A stretch of DNA of 64,000 nucleotides from Cladobotryum mycophilum (lineage: Eukaryota; Ascomycota; Sordariomycetes; Hypocreales; Hypocreaceae), in contig CM071590.1 of assembly GCA_036429605.1 (NCBI GenBank), forward strand, positions 6,510,001-6,574,000. Direction: 5' to 3'. Under the pieces are notes generated by a model. The model was given only the letters and a program-made list of their open reading frames with translations. It had not been told where the DNA came from and did not search any database. Both the position numbers and the translations under genes were made by a program. Of this stretch, positions 33,805-45,709 are shown piece after piece; the stretch's first letter is position 1; the number at the start of each line of letters is the position of its first letter.

Positions 33805-34861
33805 AGACAAAGGATGTGAATTAATATGGGATATTTGGAATAGTCATGTTTGAGTCAGCGTCTGAACAATCATCGAGTCATTCTCTCACAAGCCCCTAAT
33901 GATCTCCTCGCTTAATGTCGCTCATTGCTAAGTTTTAAGCTTGAGTCGCGGTTATCACTACCTTTGTCTTGGCCATCACTACTCTGTGCTTGGCTGCCTC
34001 GCTTTACTCTACTCAGCAGCACGGATCGCGCGCTTATTTTCGCACCTTGACAGCTCATGGTGGTGGTGCAGACTGGCTTGCATGAAAGAGCCACAAGAAT
34101 AGAGTAGAGCTCTTCTCTACATGGACGCCCTTCGGGTCGAAAGCCATCCGGCATCAAGTTCCCGTACAGCCCCAATCAAAGCAGCACATGTGGACTTGCA
34201 AATGCCCAAAACGGGTGGGCGGCTGAGCCTTCTAGCGTCAGTCTGCAACGTGCACTCTGTCTCCAAAAACGGTGGTTGATTGCTTGCACGAGCATGGGCC
34301 AAGTAATAGGGCTGAGACTCCTGAAATTGCATGTTGGCTATTTTTAACAATGGAACTGGAGAGTGAGTACCCGTAGAACGGATGCCAAGCAAGCCGAGCA
34401 ACCCTCGTGATGGTATGTCAGTTGGACTTATTTGCTACTCCTGGCTACGCTGGTGTTTATTTAATAAACGCCTCCATCTCGTGCCTGAGCCAAACGTTCG
34501 CTTGGTCAGATTCTTTGTTGATTTGAACAAGCCCTAGTCCAAAACTTCCACAGACTTCGAACTGTTATATCCACCATATCTGACTTTAGCTGCGTGGTAA
34601 GTCTACGCCTGTCAGCACTACTGACTTGTGCTGAGGAGGTCATCTTATCTAGGTCATCACTGGGACAGACGTTTATAAACAACTTTGCTGCCCGACTGAT
34701 GAATTGCGAGCCATTCTTGGGTAATTTTCTTTTAATTGGATTGGAAACTTGGCTTTAAGGTGCAAGTCTTGAAGTTATTGGGGTGCCAGCACTCGCCAAC
34801 AGCAAACTCATTCATATCATCACAAACTACAACACATACAAACACCAAAACATCTCACATA
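33805..34861. other. Intergenic region upstream of the FAD monooxygenase gene
   Basis: About 1.05 kb, no supported gene. An in-frame open stretch begins at 34736, but its residues do not resemble the family and the region is better read as 5' UTR. The last 80 bp are A/C-rich as in fungal leaders. Confidence 0.5.
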
Positions 34862-37156
34862 ATGCCTTCAAGCACTCTATCTACTTCGGCATTTCGCCGT
34901 CGAAGTGTCAGCGGCAATCCAGCAAACCCCTCCTTCAACGACATAGTCTTTCCCAAAGTATACGAGCAGGCATGGGGCTCTCCGGAGGACGGTCGACCGG
35001 ATCTAGACCGCGCACGCATCTTCCTCCTTCGAATCGCCAACATGACACCAGACCCTCTCATCATTGAAGAGCTGCGCTCTATAGTGTCCCATCCTCAGAA
35101 CCGTACAATCCCCTCCTTGGCGGCCGCGGTACAAACCAGGGTGTACGGCAATCGCCATGCGGACTTTGAGACTACGCCCTTGATGCAGTCTGTTCGCTTC
35201 ATGTTGATCAAGGCGCGCATACCAGAGATTATCTACTCTGATCGCACAAGATCAGTTATCGACTTTTTCTTTGACCCGACACTCGAGAGGAACCTGAAGC
35301 CGCTTCCCTCTAGAGACGTTTCCGTCTATCAATATCCTGCTGGACGTCTCAAGGTCGCAATCATCGGTGGTGGGCCTACCGCTCTTGCAGCCGCCATATC
35401 GTTGGCCGAGAAAGGTGATGGAGGCGTCGAAATCCATATGTATGAGAAAAGGTGGATCGAGAAACAGGGTCCCAATGGCGAGACATATGTAGACTATCCG
35501 TCCAACGCCCGCCGGCGTGATCAGGTCGTCACCCTGCAAGATTCTGTGACCAGAATGCTCAGCAAACCCTCATTTCAAGCACTCTTTGCGGGCCGACCCG
35601 AGCGCGTGTGGCCCGGCTCCGCCAACATTCAGATCCGAAAAGTCGAGGATCGATTCCTAAAGCGCGTACAAGATCCCGAGTTCAATGGCCTGATTCATCT
35701 ACACTGCCATGGCGTGGAAAGACATGACCTAGCCAGGGTTGGCGACTTTCATGTCCTGCTTGGTGCTGACGGCGCCGCCTCCTGGGTACGCAAATCATAC
35801 TTCCACGGGTACGAAAATGAGAGAGGGAAAAGTTATGCCCTTGGCCTGGCGTTTGATCGTCCCGAGGGGTTGCCGTGGTCTCAGCCCTTGAACATTTTCC
35901 TTACATTGGGTCAGACTAGGTACTTATTGAATGCCTCAGACCATGATGGTCGAGGCTATCTTAACATGCAGCTGACGGAAGAGGAGTGGGACAAGATGGT
36001 TTCCGTAGACGGTCAATTTGTTCACTTTGGCCGTCCAGGCTGTCTACGCAGACCTGATGGAAGCATTCCAGACGGATTTGAACCGAGCCAAGTTTTCGCT
36101 CCCTCAGAGGACAAAGAGAGCCCTCTTTGGACCTCCATCTCCGACGGCCTCAAGCTTTTCGGGTTCAAGGAGAGTGAGGTCATCAATGTCGTCAGAATCC
36201 CCATCGTGGTGCAAGCGGTTCGAGAAGGCGTTCACATGCTGCCCCTAGAGGACTCTCGCTTCCTAGCTCGTCCCCATGCCCTCGTCGCTGTGGCCGGCGA
36301 TGCAGCCATGACTGTGCACTTCTGGCCCGGCCGTGGACTCAACAGCGGCATCAAGGCCGGAATTGCCTTGGGTGATGAGCTTGTCTATGCTCTCAACAAT
36401 GGTCAGTTTGTGGGCATGCCGCTTGACGCGATGAAGCAGTACAACGACTTCATCCTCAAGCTCCAGACAAGGGAGCACGATAAGCGGAGTATCCCCATTC
36501 TCAACCAGTCCGGGTCACCAGAGATGCTTGGCTGGCTACTCCAGAAGGCGGAAAGTGTTCCGGATAACGTTGCTATTGACTGGCTGGTAGGCGCCAGCAC
36601 GCAAATAGCTGATCGTTTGCAGAGGAGAGATGACTGGGCTTACGATATTGTTGAGAACGTCGAGCCACAGATACGCATTGTACTGCGGCAGCTTGACACA
36701 CTCACGTTGAAAGAGATGGCGGTTTCTTTCCCCTGGCCGACCAGGGAAATGGGAGGAGCAGAAGTACTACCTCAGCGGCAGATGAAACCCGAGGAGAAGC
36801 AGAAATGGCTGCAGGGTCTATGGGGCCTGTTGCGTGATGAGAAGAACAAGGAGGGTCGCCCCGCCGTGTCGAGGGATCGCTCTCCTTCGAACTCACGATT
36901 CGAAGCTCCCAGGCCCACCTCTCTCGCGCCGCCTACCCCGGTAGGGTTAAAGAGGACCAACGCTACACAGTCTGTGCGCCACAGCAGGAATCTCTCAGTA
37001 CCGGGCCAGAGCGAGCTGAGGACCAGATCACCATCGCCCAGCCGCGGCGACGAGGTCAGCCTAGTGAGAATGCTTACAGTTCACAAGAAGCCGCCGAACA
37101 ACGTGTTGGGAGATGCTCTATCCCTGGCTCTCTTCCGGTTAGAAGAATCAGCATAG
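34862..37156 (+). CDS. FAD-dependent monooxygenase-like protein
   Basis: Large single-exon protein of 764 residues. A Rossmann dinucleotide-binding motif is at about residues 165-185 (VAIIGGGPTALAAAISLAEKG), followed by an acidic end of beta-2 (YEKR). A second FAD-contacting segment is AVAGDAAMTVHFWPGRGLN, with the GD motif of group A flavoprotein monooxygenases. The preceding 160 residues are not a known domain to me. The C-terminal 130 residues are Pro/Ser/Arg-rich and probably disordered. The arrangement recalls MICAL-like or kynurenine/para-hydroxybenzoate hydroxylase-like fungal proteins of unknown substrate. No signal peptide or membrane segment is visible. Start at 34862 is chosen for its ATAATGCC context and because the upstream frame looks like leader. 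It is convergent with the MFS permease gene. Confidence 0.82.
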   Translation: MPSSTLSTSAFRRRSVSGNPANPSFNDIVFPKVYEQAWGSPEDGRPDLDRARIFLLRIANMTPDPLIIEELRSIVSHPQNRTIPSLAAAVQTRVYGNRHADFETTPLMQSVRFMLIKARIPEIIYSDRTRSVIDFFFDPTLERNLKPLPSRDVSVYQYPAGRLKVAIIGGGPTALAAAISLAEKGDGGVEIHMYEKRWIEKQGPNGETYVDYPSNARRRDQVVTLQDSVTRMLSKPSFQALFAGRPERVWPGSANIQIRKVEDRFLKRVQDPEFNGLIHLHCHGVERHDLARVGDFHVLLGADGAASWVRKSYFHGYENERGKSYALGLAFDRPEGLPWSQPLNIFLTLGQTRYLLNASDHDGRGYLNMQLTEEEWDKMVSVDGQFVHFGRPGCLRRPDGSIPDGFEPSQVFAPSEDKESPLWTSISDGLKLFGFKESEVINVVRIPIVVQAVREGVHMLPLEDSRFLARPHALVAVAGDAAMTVHFWPGRGLNSGIKAGIALGDELVYALNNGQFVGMPLDAMKQYNDFILKLQTREHDKRSIPILNQSGSPEMLGWLLQKAESVPDNVAIDWLVGASTQIADRLQRRDDWAYDIVENVEPQIRIVLRQLDTLTLKEMAVSFPWPTREMGGAEVLPQRQMKPEEKQKWLQGLWGLLRDEKNKEGRPAVSRDRSPSNSRFEAPRPTSLAPPTPVGLKRTNATQSVRHSRNLSVPGQSELRTRSPSPSRGDEVSLVRMLTVHKKPPNNVLGDALSLALFRLEESA

Positions 37157-37733
37157 ATGACCATACAAAGAAAGCGTTTATAGATAGTGTTTTTATACTG
37201 TATATCAAGATGAAGCGATTATGAGAAATTAGCATGCGTGTTATAGATTACATCATACTTGTCCCTGTTCCATCCCTGAGTCGACTAAGACAAAGACCCA
37301 GAATATTGATTCATCGCACCGTTTCTGAGTGATCTGCACATTTTATTTAAAGTGTGCACAAGGTATGCCTAGTGCATCGGCTATTTAAAGACGCGTGTTG
37401 TCGTTGCATTGCATGCAGAGGTTAAAGTTCCCTTGCATGACATCGGGGCAGATCGAACCCATCAAGCATGAAACATGTCACACTCGAACATCACATTATG
37501 CAGTACGCGATTCAGAGAAAACACTCTTGTCATTCATCTATTATTATTGGTTGAGAGATATAACTTGGCAAGCACAAGCTGAACGCGCCACACGAGCCGG
37601 AGCGAGCTTGGCATTGGGGGTCCTCAAACGATTTTTTTTCGTTCAACTTGTCTTCATCACATAAATGCACTTTTTTCCTCGTTCAAACGCCAAACTACTG
37701 GACTGTGGTATCATAACACATCAAAAAAACAAC
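37157..37733. other. Convergent intergenic region
   Basis: About 580 bp between the 3' ends of the FAD monooxygenase and MFS genes; 3' UTRs only, no gene seen. Confidence 0.5.
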
Positions 37734-39403
37734 TCAAAATACTGCCTTCTCCCGAGCGTGCTCCTCCTGACCGTATGAAGGAACCGAGTCCGACTTCTCA
37801 AGGCCCATCTGGCTAGTGTCCCAGCCCTTGCTCTCCAGATACTCTCGGAACTGGATGTCCTCGTCGTGGATCGTGTCTTGGCCGACATTTGGGAGGAAGA
37901 AGAATGCGATGGCAGCGGAGAACAGTGCCAGACTAGAAGCAACCCAGAAGGGATACTGGGCGGATTGAGTGTCGTTGTGGCCGGCCTTTTGGATGTATGG
38001 GAAAGCCCAAGTTCCAACGAACGCGCCAATCTTGCCAAAGGCCGCGGCAATACCATAGTATCGGCCACGGACACCGGTAGCGCAGGTCTTGGCAGCGAGG
38101 AGACCAAGGTTGTTGCCAGGGCCGAATTCACCAAGCGACAAGAAGATACCGTACACGACAGCGAAGCCGGCAATGTGGGCGGAGATCTTGTCGTAGACGC
38201 CAGCCATGATGTAACCCACAACGGCCTGGAGAGTAACACCAAGAACGAGAGTGTACTTGGGACCGAGGTAATCGCTGGCAAAGGCGCCAAGAACGGTACC
38301 GGGGATGTAGAACAGGTTGATGACGGTGTTCCAACCAAAGACGGTCGTCAAGGGAGCGTCCTTGCCGTAAATTCCAGCCAGGATCGTGGACGAGTAGATG
38401 CCGAAGGCGTATGAGGAGAACTGCACAGTCAGTTGGATTGAAAATTAAGAGGTAAGGACTAGTCTTTTAGACTTACATCATAGAGGAACCAGATGACACT
38501 GACGCATAGCAGTCTGAAGCCGTAGTATCGCATGACCAGGAGGTAAGGAGTGGATTTCTTCATTGACTCCTTGGCAAACTCCTCGGGCTCCTTGAGTCTG
38601 AAGCGCATAACGAGCAGGACGAGCGGGAAAGCGACACCGATACCGAGACTGGTTCGCCAGATGGTGCTAAGGTGGCCATCGTGACATGCGGCAGCGACAA
38701 CGTCTGCAGATTGATAAGCAATTGGTCGCACCAAGAATGCGATTTGGAAGCTACTCACAAGGGACAAATGCGCCAAAGACGAACCCCCAATCGATCATAG
38801 TGTTGGTGAAGAGAATGAACCATCGATTACGGGTACCCGACTTGAGCTCGCCAGTGGACTCGGCGCAACCAACACTTCCAGCGGGGTACTCTCCTATGGA
38901 CAACTGTCAGTTTTTGAGGCATCTTTTTTTAATCGCATGGACGACGAACCGCCAATACCAATGCCGACGAAAAATCGCCAGGCAGTCAGCATGTTGAACA
39001 TGCCGACAGGTTCGCCATGAAAGTATGAACCAGTCGCCAGCGCAGTGAAAACGATGAGAATAATGGTGGACACGAGCAGCGAATTGGACCGAGACCAGTT
39101 GTCGGACAGGTAGCCAAACACAAGCTGGCCGACAACAGTGCCGGCAAAGGCAATGTCGGCGACATACTTGGAGGCCGGGGAAGAAGTGTAGACGGTTCCA
39201 TACTGAAGCTTCAGGACGGTGTTGACGGAACCAATAACGTTATTGATGTAGCCATCGGAAAACAGACCGGCACCGCAGGCGAAGACGGGCAGAACAGCTT
39301 CCATGAAGGACTTGCGAGGAGCCGCGGCTTCTTCGATGGCAGCGGGCTCTGGGGCCTGCTCCCGGCTACTGTCAGTGGCCTCTTTGGATCGATTGAACAG
39401 CAT
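37734..39403 (-). CDS. MFS permease, glycerophosphodiester/phosphate (Git1/Pho84-like) type
   Basis: Plasma-membrane proton symporter-type protein of 500 residues. Four exons: 39403-38950, 38893-38759, 38703-38477 and 38420-37734; introns are 55-56 nt with donors GTTCGT, GTGAGT and GTAAGT. Around twelve hydrophobic helices are visible. The first loop signature ACGAGLFSDGYINNVIG, GTVVGQLVFGYLSD, RFFVGIGIGGEYPAGS and FLYDFSSYAFGIY are characteristic of the phosphate:H+ symporter family (TC 2.A.1.9) and its glycerophosphoinositol/glycerophosphocholine branch, to which the sequence looks closer. The C-terminal tail is hydrophilic and charged. The start at 39403 begins MLFNRSKEATDSS; the upstream open frame is Pro/Arg-rich leader. 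A phosphate-starvation response would fit the two CACGTG sites upstream, which is inference. Confidence 0.9.
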
Positions 39404-40214
39404 GGTGGCGGTTGTGGTTTGAGGGAGATGTCGCGAGAGAAGAGTTGTCCCAAGAGATGGTCGAGGTGGGAGGGGGACAAGACGACGTGGGGTGAGACGG
39501 GAGGGAGGACGAAGGCTCCTCCAAGTACGGCCCGAGGGTAACAAGCAAACCAAGGATGAAGATCAACCAAAGAATCTCTGGAAGCTTAAGGGACGAGAAC
39601 TAGCTGCAGTTGAAGCTGGGGCCGTCGGTTTATAGTTGGTTCGACTCGAGCTCAAGGCCGTTCTGATTCCTTCTGGGGCCGCCGCAGCTGCGGTGGTTGC
39701 GCCGAAAACGAACATGGCATGTAACGGTATCCATGTCTGAGACCCACCAAGCGAGAAGCTCCGATAAGTTGGTGGGGACCCTCTGGGACTCTAGGCCTGG
39801 GCTGGGCTGGTCAGTGGTCAGTGTCTCATCTGAGAGTCGCGCGGGTGAGTGAGGAGGCCAGAGCGTGGGTGAGAGCAGAGGACCTTGCCTGCATGTGGGT
39901 GATGGGAAGATGCCCAATGGCTGTAGCCGGAAGAGCGGCACAGAATTTTCCATGATGCATGGAATCCTCTTTTCTTGTCTAGACATGGGAAGGTTTTGGT
40001 TTACCCTCTCTCAACGATAGTGCGGGTAAGGGTTCGAGACGGAGAGATGACCCCACGATTGCAACAACGGACATCCAGAACATGGGCAAGATTGGCTATT
40101 ATCTAATTGCGGTTAATACTGCATCTGTATCTGTATGTATTTGTCCACATTGAATCTCAGCGGTGAGCATGAGCACGATCACCGCATCTTTCTCAACAAA
40201 AACAGAGAGAATAA

Positions 40215-40220
40215 CACGTG
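40215..40220. promoter_or_regulatory. CACGTG site, possible phosphate-regulator binding site
   Basis: Palindromic E-box about 810 bp upstream of the permease start codon. Pho4 of yeast and NUC-1 of Neurospora bind CACGTG in phosphate-regulated promoters. Occurrence by chance is quite possible. Confidence 0.3.
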
Positions 40221-40520
40221 CAAAATTGAATGAGGAATGATGGCAGATGGCAAAGGACAATAAGAAATAAATTAAGCTGCACGCGACCAACACACAGTTT
40301 CGTTTCGTTTCGCCGGGTCATGTCATGCCAGCATGAACCACCCCCATGTCAACCAACCAACAAGGCAATAAGATAGAGCCAGATAGAGGGAAAAGGCAAC
40401 TCAAAAAGTCCCAATACGTGACCGAGAGGGATGGATGACCCCGGCCTGGTGGAGAAGAACGGAGAAGACAAGGATTCTAGGACATGGTCTCTCTCAACAG
40501 TGACGTGCGCTGAACAGATG

Positions 40521-40526
40521 CACGTG
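40521..40526. promoter_or_regulatory. Second CACGTG site upstream of the permease gene
   Basis: Perfect CACGTG followed by GG, about 1.1 kb upstream of the permease start codon. Same reasoning as for the site at 40215. Confidence 0.28.
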
Positions 40527-42154
40527 GGCGCGATGAACTCTCTCCTGGGCCTGACAAAGATCAACGTGGTGTAATCCTTGTTTTTTGGACTCGGAAGTCG
40601 ACTCGACTTGGTGCAGTGCTGTGGGACGGCGTGTCCGACTGGGTCAGCAATTAGCTGTTTGTTGGTACAACAACGAGGAGCACCGCGGGTATCAACAAGT
40701 AGTACCATTTCCCGCCGGGGTTTACAGAGCGAAATGGACTGACTTGAAGCCTTTTTGGTCCTTGAGCATTATTAGCATCATTCATCCATGCAGAGGAAGG
40801 TTGTTGGTTGCATATACCCATGAATCCGTCATGGATGGATGGGTGGCCAAGGTGATCATCACTCACCACCACCCCTTACAGCGGCAGATGCCTAGAATGC
40901 CCAGGATGCATGGATCTTTCCAGGGAGGCTCTTGGGTGCATCTTACAGTGCATTACACTGTATCTTTCAGTAAAAGTCAGAGCCTGCAATCCAGCGGACA
41001 GAGAGCCATGTCTCACCTAACCTGACGTCTAATCCCCTCATCGTACCTTAGAGGCATGCGCCGTCAACCATGGGAGATGACGCCTCTGCCCCCTCCCGTT
41101 AGAATGGCTGCTTGATCTCATCTCAAACCAAGTTCCAATGATGATGATGCACCTCCAATTTTTGTGGCTGATAAAAAATTCAATTTAATGCATGCACGAC
41201 GACACAAAGATTCCTCCCGCGCCCGCGGCCAAGCCGACCGACCGACCGAGGCAAAAGAGCCGAGAAGAACTGCGAGAGCTGAGCCTCTAAGGAAATAAAA
41301 AGTGCCCGACCAAGTTGGATGTGGCAGAGGAGGCTAAACAGCAAACTAGAACTAGAGTCAATTGGGCAATGAGGTGAGATAACAGGCCCAGGCTTAACAG
41401 GCATGCACTTGAAGCTTGAAATGGCAATCAAATTTACCTACCTAGTAGTTTTGCGCTACTGTTGCGGCCTAAGGTATGAAGTCATAGTATATAAGGCATG
41501 AATTGAGGCGCATGCGTTCGCAGCCACAGCCGCATAGGTGGCTTGCATGAGCAAGAACATACCCGGTATGGAACATTCGTTTATCCATTTCCCGAGACAA
41601 CCTCTTGGCACCTTGACCGAATCAAGCCACGAGGTCTTTGCTTTTGCTTCCCTACTGCAACCCTTCAATGCGCCCCTTTGACAAGCCCTCGAGCTCTCAA
41701 TCAATCAACGCTTCCACTTTGCCCTTTCGCGTTGCATTCCTGTCACCTGACGTAATACCTCGTGTCTCTTCTCAGGTCTCCTTGGCTCATCTTTGTTTCA
41801 TCTGACGTAATGCATCATGGCCTCGAAATCGATTTATTGGTCGATGCAGCCCTGTCAAAGTTGATAGAGGCCTCCTCTAATTCGGCAGTCGACTTAGAGG
41901 CGCCGCCCCCTTAGCACTTTTCAGTGGCAGCAGCGGCAGCAGCTTATTGAGTGGGCTTCCGTCCCTGTTAGGCAGGGCGAACAGACACTGAAAGAACTTC
42001 TTTAGCGCTGGTGTGTGTGTACGCTGTATTGTATGCGTCTGTTTGTGTCTTTTCCCTTTTTCAATCAATAGCTCAGTCTCCTTTTGGGCTGAGAGCTTCA
42101 AATCCCCTTCAGGCTCTGGCTCTGGCTCTGGCTCCAGGCTCGGCCCGTCTTGCT

Positions 42155-45100
42155 ATGAGTCCGTCTTGGTCAACTCCTCCTCCATCGCCAGGTCTGACGC
42201 GGGCCCAAGCATCATCATCACCAAAACTGCCTGTAAGCATCTAATCTTGAGAGACATCTTGCATATGTATCCATCTCCACAATTCTTGTTTTTGCTGATC
42301 ACACGACCCCCGGCAGATCTTTAATGATGGCGACTCTATTCGCTCCACGTCCGGTCAGCTAAGCTCGACTCTCCCTCTCAACCGCAAGCAAACACATAAC
42401 GACGACGACGAAGAAATAAATCATGCCGGCTTTTTGACACGATCCCTCGATGCTATGGCTCAACGACTCGATGCCATCGTGTATTCCACAAAAACGTCAT
42501 TCCTGCGAGGCATAAGATGGCTCGATTCGCCCATCGGTCGCAACGTACTGAAGTGCACAATCGCCTATACTCTGGCTAGTTTGGCGACATTTTATCCTCC
42601 TCTATCTGATCTTTTGGGCAATCTCGCGGGCAAACATGTCGTCGCCACCATCACCGTTTATTTCCACCCAGCTCGGTCGGCTGGTTCCATGATCGAAGCT
42701 GCGTTAATCGCCATCGTCGCCATCGCTTTCGCCGAGACCGTATCGATCCTATCCATGGTTTCTTCCGTCTTTGTTGGATCCACCTTGGGAATGGTAACCC
42801 TATCACACGTCTTGATTGTCGTCGTCTTCATCGGAGGTGCCTTTGGTTTCATGGGATGGGTTAAGCAGAAAATGGGGAATCCGCTCGTCAACGTTGGCGT
42901 TACTTTGGCGTCGCTTGCAATTATTGCAGTCGTCACCAAAGAGAGTGCTGTCTTGAATGGCTTCTTCTCAAATGAGAAACTCATACAGGTTTCCAAGATT
43001 CTTGCCATGGGCGTCTCTTGCACAACAGCCGTTAATCTTTTGATTTGGAGAGTATCCGCCCACTCGTTGCTCATAGAGTCCATGGCCAAAGCATCCACTT
43101 CTCTCGGCCACATGCTCTCAACCATCACGGAGGGTTATTTAGATGGACTGCGCGATGGTGCCGCATCAGGACAGTTCGCATCGTCCATGTCAGCTTACAC
43201 CGCCACCTACCCCCTGATGATGAAGTATTTGAGAGAAACCAAGTTTGAACAGTACTTCCTTGGCCTTCAGGATGTCTACGTCCTTCAGAGATCCGCAGTA
43301 AAGGCCATCGAGACTCTTGCCCAGTCTGTTGGTGGTCTAAGAAGCGCTGCCGAAACTCAGCTCTATATCCTTGTAGAGACCGATGCGCCAATAGTGCCCG
43401 AGTTGAATCGATTCTCTTGCGCCTCATCGCTTGTCGAATCAGACACATTATCCATCGAAGACAACACCGAGCATGAGAGAGAGTACATTGGTAGTCCACT
43501 GAGGTTTTCAAGGCCGCAGAGCCCCATGGGTAACCCGATTCCTACGCCAACAGCTTTGTTTGATCTCTTTATAGCCTCGTTGAGGCCGGCAATGGACTCT
43601 CTGACGAAAACCCTATCGCAAATCCTTTGCGACCCGCCCTTTTCATCCAATCCGGACGAGATGACAGTTAGCGATGATTTTCGAGCCCAGTTGGAGGATG
43701 CGTTAAGCATTTATAACCGTGCTAGATCCCTCGCCCTACGGCAGCTATTCTCAATCATCGAGCAAAACAAGGCCAATACAAGTCGAACACAGGCAGGTTT
43801 AGAAGAAGTGGCTGCCGCATGCGGTCACTTCAGTTTCAGTTTGCAGTCATTTGGAGAGGAAATGAAGCGATATCTTGATGTCCTTGACGATCTAAAATAC
43901 GTAAGCGAGCAGCGCCGACGAAGCTGGAGATGGTTAATATGGTGGAGGAAATACGATTCTCATGGTCGTAACCTGGCTGCTTTGCCTTTCCAGACGTCAC
44001 CCGAGATTGAGCCTTTGATCAAACCTATCCGAAAGCGTGCGTATCCCAAAGGTATTCCCGAATCGATGATTGCAAAGAGGGATACGTACAATTGGCAGGC
44101 TGCTCCAAATGCCAGCAAGGAATTGGCCATGATTTCTCAGACCATTTTGAGGGTTGCCAGAAGAGTCACCAGGGATGACAGTAAGTTTCACCTTCGACTT
44201 GACCATGAATTCAGGAGACTAACCTTTTCAAGTCATGTTTGGTCTAAAGGTTGGCATTGGTGCTTCGTTGATGGCCATGTTTGCATTCATCGGAGAGACG
44301 CGAGATATCTATAAAGCCTATCGTGGTGAATGGGGTCTGTTGTCCTTCATGATTGTTTGCTCCATGACAGTCGGTGCTTCAAATACCAACGGCTGGCTTC
44401 GGTTCATGGGAACACTCACCGGCGCCTGCTTCTCCGTGATTAATTGGACCCTGAGCCAAGGGAATCCTGTCGCCCTGGTTTTCCTAGGCTGGCTGGTCAG
44501 CTTAATCAGCTTTTATATCTTTCACGTGCAAAAGAAGGAGTCGCTTGGCCGCACCGCCATGTTAGCCTACAACGTATCAACTCTCTACGCCTACAGTTTG
44601 ATGCAGGGAATCGGTGATGGCGATTCTGGCAATGAAGGTGATGATGTCCTATCCATCTTCACTATTGTTAAGCACCGTGTGACTGCTGTTGGGGCTGGTA
44701 TTATCTGGGGTCTGGTGGTCTGTCGGCTAATTTGGCCCATATCCGCCCGGAGAAAGTTCAAGGAAGGTGTCTCTATGCTCTATCTTCAGATGGGCTTGGT
44801 CTGGAGGCGTGGTCCTTTGGCTATGCTACTTCGAAGTGATTGCTCCGATAGCTTTCTCAAGTCTGGAGAACAAGCCGCTATGCAAAGATACGCTAACCGA
44901 CTGGAAAGTTTGAGGCAAGCGGCTGCATCAGAGTTTGAGCTACGTGGTCCATTTCCCTTTGAGGTGTATGGCCGCATCTTGCGGAGCACGAACCGCGTTC
45001 TCGATGGCTTTTATGCCATGAGTCTAATCTCACAGAGGAAGGGCATGCTCACTAAGGGTGAGAGGGCCCTGTTGGAATACACATCAGCAGAACGCGCCGC

Positions 45101-45482
45101 CTTGTGCGATCGCATCTGTCACGTCTTCCAGGTGCTAGCCAGCTCAATCATGCTGGAGTATCCGCTGACTGATGCTGTCCCCGGTGTTGCCAACACGTGG
45201 GATCGCCTGGTCAGCAAGATTTTCGAGTTCCACAAGGAAAGTCGGACCTGGGTTAGAAGACAGTCGCAGCCACAGACGGATAATTACGGGAGCATCAATG
45301 ATGCGGCATACCCATTCCCGAGCAGTCCAAACCCAGATGAAGTAGCGGACGAACAGGATTATGCCTTGCTCTATGCATACGCCCTCGTGGCGGGACAGAT
45401 TGCGGACGAGCTCAAGGTGGCGGAAAGAGAGATTGAACATTTGTTTGGCCTTTGGAATGAAGATTCTCCTCTTATACAGTAA
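42155..45482 (+). CDS. Large FUSC/Bre4-like integral membrane protein
   Basis: Predicted multi-pass membrane protein of 1,063 residues resembling fungal brefeldin A-sensitivity-related proteins and FUSC/ArAE-type putative exporters. Exons 42155-42232, 42317-44180 and 44233-45482 join in frame. The first intron has donor GTAAGC and acceptor GGCAG, the second GTAAGT and TTCAAG. The short first exon (MSPSWSTPPPSPG...) is Ser/Pro-rich and cytosolic. One block of about six helices follows (from NVLKCTIAYTLASL to SCTTAVNLLIW), then a long hydrophilic middle with helical segments, then a second block of about six helices (MFGLKVGIGASLMAMF to VGAGIIWGLVVC), and a cytosolic C-terminal region. This two-block layout is the FUSC pattern. 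Transport of organic acids or toxic compounds is known for some relatives; the substrate here is unknown. Confidence 0.85.
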
Positions 45483-45709
45483 CAAGGTCATTGTCAGGGT
45501 CATTATGCATTAAGCAAGCGTCATTACATGTTAGAAGTCATTGCGTTTTAGAAACATGTCGTTTGAGGAATCATTATGTTTTAACGGTTACCACGAATTA
45601 GAGATGGTTATGGGTGCATCGAATTAATACCAAGAATGAGTTATTGCTTTTATTAGAGTCGCGTATTATATAACATGTTTCCTCTTACATCCTACTATAT
45701 CCCAGATGT

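Larger units (their letters stand above)
39404..42154. other. Long divergent intergenic region
   Basis: About 2.75 kb between start codons of the permease (minus) and the FUSC-like gene (plus). No coding exon supported despite many short open frames. Holds two perfect CACGTG hexamers (40215-40220, 40521-40526) and a CTCTGG-type hexamer repeat in the leader near 42112-42136. Confidence 0.5.

Noticed and set aside
34736..34861. N-terminal extension of the FAD monooxygenase by 42 residues
   Set aside because: It starts in leader-like sequence, has repetitive His/Thr composition and no match to the expected protein start; the ATG at 34862 has a better context.
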